DNA of 64,000 nucleotides from positions 79,559-143,558 of the forward strand of contig NZ_JQEI01000030.1 in assembly GCF_000743355.1 (NCBI RefSeq), written 5' to 3'. The position numbers and the translations under genes are program-made. The stretch comes from Serratia sp. Ag1. GTDB taxonomy: Bacteria; Pseudomonadota; Gammaproteobacteria; Enterobacterales; Enterobacteriaceae. Positions 58,851-64,000 of this stretch are shown here, in pieces (position 1 is the first letter of the stretch; every line of letters begins with the position of its first letter). Under the pieces are notes generated by a model. It was not told where the DNA came from and ran no database searches. It worked only from the letters and a program-made list of their open reading frames with translations.

Positions 58851-58883
58851 AAAAAACGGATGACCTCACGGCATCCGTTTTTT
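58851..58883. terminator. Bidirectional terminator between lipA and tatE
   Basis: AAAAAACGGATG and CATCCGTTTTTT flank a 9-nt loop. Both strands have a T run after the stem, suited to the convergent lipA and tatE. Confidence 0.88.
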
Positions 58884-58907
58884 ATTGCTTAACGCTGGTT
58901 GGCTGTA

Positions 58908-59114
58908 TTAAACGTCTTTCTTCTCGACGCTCTGCGCTGCCGACGGGTTTTCTGCGCTGTTCTGCGCGGGCGGGGTTTCGTCCCCTACGGCTTTTTTGAA
59001 GCCTTTCAACGCCGCACCTAAGTCAGCGCCGAGGGTGCGCAGTTTGCTGGTACCAAACAGCAGCACGACCAACACCGCAATCACCAGAAGTTTGGTAATA
59101 CTGATACCTTCCAT
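58908..59114 (-). CDS. tatE: Sec-independent translocase TatE (TatA-like)
   Basis: A 68-residue TatA/E-type protein (E. coli TatE 67). One N-terminal span (about 4-21, [18 protein letters not shown]) is followed by the hinge [21 protein letters not shown], a conserved amphipathic helix, and a short polar tail. I placed the start at the ATG 59114 ([10 protein letters not shown]), aligned to E. coli MGEISITKLL. The longer frame to 59162 has no family support. It supports folded-protein export through TatBC, encoded elsewhere. It is convergent with lipA. Confidence 0.94.
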   Translation of the reverse strand: MEGISITKLLVIAVLVVLLFGTSKLRTLGADLGAALKGFKKAVGDETPPAQNSAENPSAAQSVEKKDV

Positions 59115-59333
59115 ATTCACCTTCTTTTTCATTATGGCCGCAAGATGCGGCGAGGGAACCAACCTTGCCTATTAATATTTAGCTATTTTTCCCTCTTTAG
59201 AACAACAACAACATGTAACAGAGTGAGATCTCTCAGAGATGTTCTATGCTTAACGTCATGGGGCGAATCTCGCTATTTAGCGTTTCACAAGTGGATGATA
59301 CGCTGCGTCATTAATCACAGGGGGAAGCGTTAG

Positions 59334-60398
59334 ATGCCAATCGCTCCATTAGCGGTCAATGCCCGACGGTCGGGGCTCAGTTTCGCCAAACGGACTTACC
59401 TGCCACGTATCGTCGGCCTGGGGATTGGTTTTTTTTGTGTGCTTGCCACAATTCTCCCCTTACAACCCCCGCTTGCCGTATGGGTCCTACTGGTATTCAA
59501 TGGGTTCATCTGGCCACATATTGCCTACCAGCGTTCTATCCGCTCTGCAAAACCGTTCATAACCGAAACCAATAATCTGCTGATCGATGCCACGCTGGGC
59601 GGTATCTGGGCAGCGATCATGGGTTTTAATGCATTACCTAGTGCGGTGATCTTGTCGATGATGGGCATGAACAATATTGCCTCAGGCGGGCTTTCACTGT
59701 TTTTTAAAGGGCTGGTAGCCCAGGTTGCTGCAGCCGTACTGACCAGCGCCGCGCTTGGGTTCCCATTTTATCCGCAAACCACGCCCATGCAGGTGTATAT
59801 CTGTTTGCCCATGCTGTTTATCTACCCGACATTCCTCGGTTTTGTCACCTACAATACCGCCAGACACCTGGCAGAAAAAAAACAGGAGCTGTTGCGTATT
59901 AGCATGCGGGATGGTTTGACGGGCCTCTATAACCGCCGCCACTGGGAACATCTGCTGCACAACGAATTTGACAGTTGCCGACGTTATGACCGCAAAGCTA
60001 CGCTGATCCTGATAGATCTTGATCACTTCAAAACGATTAATGATACCTTTGGCCATGCGTTAGGGGATGAAGCCTTGATCGTTCTGGCAGAAGAATTGTT
60101 ATTAGGCTTACGCGTGGTCGATATCGTGGGCCGCTATGGCGGTGATGAATTTGGTGCGGTGTTACCAAATACTAATGCCGACCAGGCCAGCCAGGCTCTG
60201 AAGCGTATTCAAGACCGTTTAGATGAAATTATTTTCCGCGAAGCTCCCGAGTTAAAGTTGCGCATCAGCGCCGGAATCGCTGACTATCAGCCAAGCATGC
60301 ACGACTACCAAGCGTGGCTAAAAGCGGCAGATGGTGCGCTGTACCGCGCCAAAAACAATGGCCGTAACCGCCAGGAACGTGCCATCTCCCAAGCCTGA
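59334..60398 (+). CDS. Diguanylate cyclase with MASE2 membrane sensor
   Basis: A 354-residue enzyme predicted to make cyclic di-GMP. Residues about 20-175 form a MASE2-type membrane domain with several spans (family of AdrA/DgcC). The GGDEF domain follows (about 190-350), with DLDHFKTINDTFGHALGDEA and an intact signature GRYGGDEFGAVLP. An RxxD inhibitory site is present five residues before GGDEF (LRVVDIVGRY), so product feedback is expected. The ATG follows a GGGGGAAG ribosome binding site. It stands between tatE (divergent) and the fluoride riboswitch/crcB, an arrangement I do not know from E. coli. Its output pathway is unknown. Confidence 0.92.
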   Translation: MPIAPLAVNARRSGLSFAKRTYLPRIVGLGIGFFCVLATILPLQPPLAVWVLLVFNGFIWPHIAYQRSIRSAKPFITETNNLLIDATLGGIWAAIMGFNALPSAVILSMMGMNNIASGGLSLFFKGLVAQVAAAVLTSAALGFPFYPQTTPMQVYICLPMLFIYPTFLGFVTYNTARHLAEKKQELLRISMRDGLTGLYNRRHWEHLLHNEFDSCRRYDRKATLILIDLDHFKTINDTFGHALGDEALIVLAEELLLGLRVVDIVGRYGGDEFGAVLPNTNADQASQALKRIQDRLDEIIFREAPELKLRISAGIADYQPSMHDYQAWLKAADGALYRAKNNGRNRQERAISQA

Positions 60399-60474
60399 CG
60401 TAAAGTCAGACTACAAAACAGCGGATACAGCGTGTAAAATCCCTCCGGCACGGCAAAAGACCCGCGCCGACAGA

Positions 60475-60522
60475 CGGAGATGACATTCCTCCATAACCGC
60501 CTCACAGGCTGATGATGTCTAC
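60475..60522 (+). promoter_or_regulatory. Fluoride riboswitch (crcB motif) aptamer
   Basis: The order of elements matches the crcB/fluoride riboswitch: stem P1 GGAG (60476-60479) with CTCC (60489-60492), loop ATGACATTC, joining ATAACC, P2 GCC/GGC, then GGCTGATGATGTCTAC. The loop GACAT (60482-60486) can pair with ATGTC (60515-60519), the expected pseudoknot. It lies 78 bp upstream of crcB, a known partner of this riboswitch. A competing hairpin (CTACGC...GCGTAG, 60519-60544) overlaps its 3' end and could be the expression switch. Confidence 0.85.
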
Positions 60523-60600
60523 GCAACCTCTCAGAGGGGCGTAGCGCTATGCTTGAACCTTTCTGAGCTTCCTCAATTTTTAGTGAAAAGGTTTTCGATC

Positions 60601-60984
60601 ATGTTGAGTTCTTTGCTGGCCGTGTTTATTGGCGGCGGTTTAGGTAGCGTGTTGCGCTGGCTGGTGAGTATGAGATTGAATCCACTGCATCAGCATATCC
60701 CGTTGGGCACGCTGACCGTGAACCTGCTCGGAGGGTTTATTATCGGTTTAGCCCTTGCGCTGTTTACCCGTGTTACTCACCTGGATGCGACCTGGAAACT
60801 GCTGATCACCACCGGTTTCTGTGGCGGATTAACCACTTTCTCGACGTTTTCGGTCGAAGTGGTTTATCTATTGCAGGATGGGCGTCTGCTTTGGGCAATT
60901 GCCAATATGTTGCTCAACCTGGCGGGCTCGCTGAGCATGACGCTGCTGGCTTTCGTGCTGGTTAATGCGTTAAGCGGGCAATAA
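60601..60984 (+). CDS. crcB: Fluoride channel CrcB (Fluc)
   Basis: CrcB (127 residues, as in E. coli) is a dimeric fluoride channel that exports F- from the cytoplasm. It has four membrane spans and the conserved motifs [29 protein letters not shown] (pore Asn) and [19 protein letters not shown] (the Phe-box/Na+ site). I placed the start at the ATG 60601 after AAAAGG; the upstream frame from 60553 lies in the leader. A fluoride riboswitch precedes it, and a bidirectional terminator follows directly. Confidence 0.96.
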   Translation: MLSSLLAVFIGGGLGSVLRWLVSMRLNPLHQHIPLGTLTVNLLGGFIIGLALALFTRVTHLDATWKLLITTGFCGGLTTFSTFSVEVVYLLQDGRLLWAIANMLLNLAGSLSMTLLAFVLVNALSGQ

Positions 60985-61009
60985 AAAACCCGCTCATGGA
61001 GCGGGTTTT
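60985..61009. terminator. Bidirectional terminator between crcB and cspE
   Basis: AAAACCCGCTC, ATG loop and GAGCGGGTTTT form a strong stem with T runs on both strands, suited to the convergent crcB and cspE. Confidence 0.9.
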
Positions 61010-61030
61010 AAGAATTTTGGCTACTGTAGC

Positions 61031-61240
61031 TTAGATAGCGATAACGTTAGCAGCAGATGGCCCTTTGGCACCGTTCGTGATTTCAAATTCTACACGCTGG
61101 CCTTCAGCAAGAGTTTTGAAACCATTGCTAGCGATAGCAGAGAAATGGACGAAAACGTCTTTGCTACCATCTTCTGGGGTAATGAAGCCGAAACCTTTGG
61201 ATTCATTGAACCACTTAACGCTACCTTTAATCTTAGACAT
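61031..61240 (-). CDS. cspE: Cold-shock-family protein CspE
   Basis: CspE (69 residues, as in E. coli) is a small OB-fold RNA-binding protein with RNP1 (KGFGFI) and RNP2 (VFVHF) motifs. It acts as an RNA chaperone, transcription antiterminator and mRNA stabiliser. The start is [20 protein letters not shown] at 61240; a longer frame to 61273 is unconserved. It is near-identical to the E. coli protein. It lies back-to-back (about 280 bp) with another cold-shock-domain gene. Confidence 0.96.
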   Translation of the reverse strand: MSKIKGSVKWFNESKGFGFITPEDGSKDVFVHFSAIASNGFKTLAEGQRVEFEITNGAKGPSAANVIAI

Positions 61241-61520
61241 CAAACTTACCTTTAACGTGAATGTAAGACACAAAGTGTGTGTCAGATACAGTACAGCAAT
61301 TAGATGGGATTTTGTCCATAACCGAGATCACATAAAATCGATAAAAAGTGGAAAAATCCGCAATCTGCACAGTAAATCGCCGGTTACCTTGGGTAATCGT
61401 TAGCAACATAGCCCGATCCTCTGAGCACTTCCGGCACTTTCCCGCAGAATAGCCCCCTGTCACCGCGAGGCATTCCGCGCTATCATAAATACTGTTACGA
61501 ATGACTTTATGAGAATGATG

Positions 61521-62000
61521 ATGAACGGCAAGATAACGACTTTTTTTGAAGACAAAGGCTTCGGCTTTATCACCGACGAGAACGGGGAAAATCGTTATTT
61601 TCACGTGATTAAAGTGCAAAACCCAGAGTTGATTAAAAAGAATGCGCTGGTGACTTTTGAACCCACCAACAATGCCAAAGGGCCATCGGCCTTTGCGGTA
61701 AAAGTACAGGCACCCAGCAAATACATCATTATTGCTAATGAAAGAATCAAAATAACCAGTATTAAATCCTTTCACACTTTTACAAAAGAAGTACCGGTAA
61801 AAGCAAATATTGATAAAGAAAACACCGTGCTCTCGGTCGGTTTACTGATGAACCGTATCCGCCCACAAGCCGCTGAAACACCGCAAGCCACAGAGACGCT
61901 GCGTATGCTGTCGATTACCACCTTCCAGAATGTGACCCACACTTTCTCAGAACATGAAGTCGATATTGATGAAACGCTCCAGGCCTTAAAGGCGTTGTAA
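61521..62000 (+). CDS. Cold-shock-domain protein with unknown C-terminal extension
   Basis: About 159 residues from the ATG at 61521. In-frame ATGs at 61509, 61515 and 61518 are alternatives; 61521 has the best-spaced GAGA and gives MNGKITTFFEDKGFGFITDE. Residues 1-65 are a cold-shock OB fold with RNP1-like KGFGFI and a degenerate RNP2-like RYFHVI, then FEPTNNAKGPSAFAV. The remaining ~95 residues (KYIIIANERIKITSIKSFHT to LQALKAL) match no domain I recognise and are rich in Thr, Ile and Glu. It is divergent from cspE, and a small zinc-ribbon gene follows 76 bp later. RNA or ssDNA binding is likely; the role is unknown. Confidence 0.85.
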   Translation: MNGKITTFFEDKGFGFITDENGENRYFHVIKVQNPELIKKNALVTFEPTNNAKGPSAFAVKVQAPSKYIIIANERIKITSIKSFHTFTKEVPVKANIDKENTVLSVGLLMNRIRPQAAETPQATETLRMLSITTFQNVTHTFSEHEVDIDETLQALKAL

Positions 62001-62076
62001 AACAGTAGGAAAACAATTAAAGCTTTTTAATATCGCCTGTGTTAGCGTAGTTTTTCACCTGACACAGGTACATGCC

Positions 62077-62238
62077 ATGTCTGAATCCATCAGCGTCAAA
62101 GGTTTTAACAACCGCAGCACCCAAATTGCCTGCCCTAAATGCAGCTATGTTACCAAACAGCAATGTTCTAGATTGCGTAAAAACATCACGCTGATCTGCC
62201 CCAATTGCGGTACACAGTTCACACCAAAGCAAGGGTGA
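62077..62238 (+). CDS. 53-residue zinc-ribbon protein, unknown function
   Basis: A small frame reading MSESISVKGFNNRSTQIACP, then KCSYVTKQQCSRLRKNITLI and CPNCGTQFTPKQG. Two CxxC pairs (CPKC about 19-22; CPNC about 41-44) would bind one zinc. Basic residues between them suit nucleic-acid or protein contact. It is preceded by a weak AGGT-type ribosome binding site. It starts 76 bp after the cold-shock-domain gene and ends 4 bp before the stop of the convergent GGDEF gene. I do not recognise the family by name. The regular zinc ribbon and clean start and stop make it likely real. Confidence 0.7.
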   Translation: MSESISVKGFNNRSTQIACPKCSYVTKQQCSRLRKNITLICPNCGTQFTPKQG

Positions 62239-62241
62239 AGT

Positions 62242-63690
62242 TTACTTAAACATATTATTATTCAGTGTATTACTGCTGATAATGTTAAACGATGCAACAC
62301 GGTTATGCCCTTGGGATTTGGCGCGGGATAGCGCAATCTCCGCCTTGTTCATCAACTGCTCGAAAGATTTCACTTCATTCATCGCCAGGCTGGCAACCCC
62401 GACGCTGATCGTGATGCGCAACGGAGTTTTGCCTTCAGGATTCATATCAATACTCTCCATCCGCTGGCACAGATATTCCCCAAATGCCACCGCTTGCATT
62501 GCCAGCGCACGTGGCATCACGATGGCAAACTCCTTACCCCCCAGGCGACCAAACAGCTGATCGTGGCGCAATTCACTCCGCAGGAGACGGGAGAATGTCG
62601 CCAACACCCGGTCGCCGCTCACATGGCCATACATATCATTAATCAGTTTAAAATGATCGATGTCGATCAGCAGCAGTGATAACGCCTCTTTCGCTTGATG
62701 CTTATGTTCCAGCAACTCTCTGGCTTTACGCATAAATACACAGCGCTCCAAGGCACCGGTCAGTACATCATGATTGGCGTTATAGTCCAATTGACGCAGC
62801 AGTTTGCGGTTAACGGCCTGAGAACTGGCCAGAATCAACGGCCCCATCACCAGCATTGCGATACCTAAACGGGCAGACATCAGCGTATCAAACACACCGG
62901 CATGGGTACCGGGTATTTCATACAACATCATGTTAACGGAAATGCTGATAATCTGGGTCACTCCGGTGAGCAGCGTCAGCAGGGTAACGGTAAACAAGTG
63001 ATAGCGCACAGCACACCACAGCAGGGCCGGGATCGGGAACGCTATCGCTCCCGGCCCACCGATATAGACGCTAAACGCCAGGGAACACAGCAAAGCCAGT
63101 AGCGGCATACTGGTACGCCATTGCCAGTTTATCTGGATACGCAACAGTTGTTTAAAACGAGGAGCTGCCAGAACCACAGGCAAGAGCAGCAGGTTAGTCG
63201 AGAATTGTTCGCTGAACCACGCTCCCCAGGCGGTAAAAACCGTGTTGTTAAACAGGCTGTCATTGCGCAGCACCGATAACGTGGAAGAGAGTGCGGCCCC
63301 CAACAGGCAGGCAATAAACATATATAGAATCGCCTGCGGTTTCCCCATGCGCCGCTGAGACTGTGGCAACATTCGCATCACGCTATAACCACTGGCAATC
63401 AGCGCCATGTTGCAGGCATTCAGCCACAATGCCAGCCGCCATCCCTCGGCGGTAGTCAAATCGGCAACGACCATACCCAGGTAAATAGCCACCCATCCGA
63501 CGATGGTGTCATAACCAGGTTGACGCAGCATCAGCCCGAGCAGAATAGCGTTCACCGGCCAGAACAGCGAAAGTGCGCCTAATGGACGAGTGAAAATGCC
63601 AATCAATGAAAGCACGAAAGTCAGAATAAAAAGATTTATCAACAGAATCGAGGCGGGCAAACGTTGTTTCGAATGTAATACAGTGTTCAT
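62242..63690 (-). CDS. MASE1-like membrane GGDEF protein with GGKEF signature
   Basis: A 482-residue protein. Residues about 1-300 hold around eight hydrophobic spans, consistent with a MASE1-type sensor (SLFWPVNAILLGLMLRQP start). Residues about 315-475 are a GGDEF domain with DIDHFKLINDMYGHVSGDR intact. The signature is GRLGGKEFAIVMP: Lys at about 386 replaces the metal-binding Asp/Glu at the third position. The RxxD inhibitory site is also lost (RHDQ). Cyclase activity is therefore doubtful; it may bind c-di-GMP or GTP, or serve as a receptor only. I chose the ATG at 63690; a GTG at 63702 would add four residues. Confidence 0.9.
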   Translation of the reverse strand: MNTVLHSKQRLPASILLINLFILTFVLSLIGIFTRPLGALSLFWPVNAILLGLMLRQPGYDTIVGWVAIYLGMVVADLTTAEGWRLALWLNACNMALIASGYSVMRMLPQSQRRMGKPQAILYMFIACLLGAALSSTLSVLRNDSLFNNTVFTAWGAWFSEQFSTNLLLLPVVLAAPRFKQLLRIQINWQWRTSMPLLALLCSLAFSVYIGGPGAIAFPIPALLWCAVRYHLFTVTLLTLLTGVTQIISISVNMMLYEIPGTHAGVFDTLMSARLGIAMLVMGPLILASSQAVNRKLLRQLDYNANHDVLTGALERCVFMRKARELLEHKHQAKEALSLLLIDIDHFKLINDMYGHVSGDRVLATFSRLLRSELRHDQLFGRLGGKEFAIVMPRALAMQAVAFGEYLCQRMESIDMNPEGKTPLRITISVGVASLAMNEVKSFEQLMNKAEIALSRAKSQGHNRVASFNIISSNTLNNNMFK

Positions 63691-64000
63691 CGTTTGAACC
63701 ACCGCGTCATAATAACCACAAAAACTTTATGCATATTCTTTTCCCGGCAAAATGAGAATGACAAAACGAGTTCTCATCTGAAAAGCCAAATGAATCAGTC
63801 AGAAACTGTACAACTCCTTATTTAATGGAATCAGCTTAATTCACTCTTACGGAATTAGAAGTTCACATTGATGGGCGCACTTTTATATCAGAAAAGTCTT
63901 ATATAATAACCAGTTAAACATTCATCACTTTAAATATAGCTCATCGACTCAAGCTAACAGGGTATAGCTTAATCCTCACCATACTTCAAGTTGCCTGGGT
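63691..64000. other. Upstream region of the GGKEF gene
   Basis: A 310-bp AT-rich stretch that should hold the promoter of the minus-strand GGDEF gene. No coding sequence is seen. Its last 21 bases begin another ERIC-like repeat. Confidence 0.5.
63980..64000. repeat. Start of another ERIC element, cut by window end
   Basis: CATACTTCAAGTTGCCTGGG followed by T matches one end of the intact ERIC at 41188-41314 (reverse strand CATACTTCAAGTTGCTTGGG) with one difference. The rest lies beyond the window, so completeness is unknown. Confidence 0.6.

Noticed and set aside
1..64000. CRISPR array, prophage, insertion sequence, integron or defence island
   Set aside because: No spaced direct repeats, integrase, transposase, phage structural gene or known defence gene was seen. 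Except for the LysR gene and a few small insertions, gene order is the enterobacterial core order.

Overview
The window is an almost intact stretch of conserved enterobacterial core chromosome. Gene content and order follow the Escherichia coli kdp-to-cspE region. A secreted GH20 chitobiase about 887 residues long, very similar to the Serratia marcescens enzyme, sits next to the chitoporin chiP. A canonical 127-bp ERIC element and moderately GC-rich coding sequence complete the picture. Together these point to a Serratia or a close member of the Yersiniaceae. No phage, insertion sequence, CRISPR array, rRNA or toxin-antitoxin system was seen.

Layout. 1-2050 (minus): phrB (cut by the window edge), ybgA and ybfA. 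2051-3727: an AT-rich spacer with an orphan LysR-type regulator, then a half-ERIC/cruciform and a KdpE-like operator. 3728-11607: kdpFABC (high-affinity K+ pump) with kdpDE (its two-component system). 11620-11796: a nested palindromic element. 11815-14071 (minus): seqA-pgm. 14379-17299: ybfF, ybfE, fldA and fur, the last with a uof upstream ORF. 17503-21755 (minus): chiP and chitobiase, without chiQ. 22335-26218 (minus): glnS and nagE. 26600-30595: nagBACD, divergent from nagE across a NagC/CRP control region. 30905-33409: asnB and a six-tRNA cluster (Met-Leu-Gln-Gln-Met-Gln). 33469-34650 (minus): ubiF. 34835-40912: miaB, a yjdM-like gene, then ybeZ-ybeY-ybeX-lnt. 41188-44627: an ERIC element and gltIJKL with an SroC-like spacer. 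44670-45152 (minus): ybeL. 45405-58809: leuS-lptE-holA-nadD, rsfS-rlmH-mrdA-mrdB-rlpA, dacA, ybeD and lipB-lipA. 58908-64000: tatE, a MASE2-GGDEF cyclase, a fluoride riboswitch with crcB, cspE, a cold-shock-domain protein, a 53-residue zinc-ribbon gene and a GGDEF protein whose signature reads GGKEF.

Functional links. About 12 kb (17.5-30.6 kb) holds much of a chitin/N-acetylglucosamine economy. Chitobiase makes GlcNAc, ChiP imports chitooligosaccharides, NagE imports GlcNAc, NagA and NagB catabolise it, and NagC is the sensor-repressor. NagC-like operators lie in front of nagE/nagB and chiP. The chiP leader also has a 15-nt perfect match to the seed of the ChiX small RNA as I remember it from E. 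coli. A second theme is cell-envelope growth: mrdA/mrdB, rlpA, dacA, lptE, lnt, the YbeX-Lnt operon and tatE.

The window is mostly ordinary. The observations most worth a second look are non-coding or at the edges of genes: the fluoride riboswitch, the TTG-started uof, the loss of chiQ, the nested palindrome after kdpE, the GGKEF protein and the small cold-shock/zinc-ribbon pair. I found no convincing wholly new multi-gene system.
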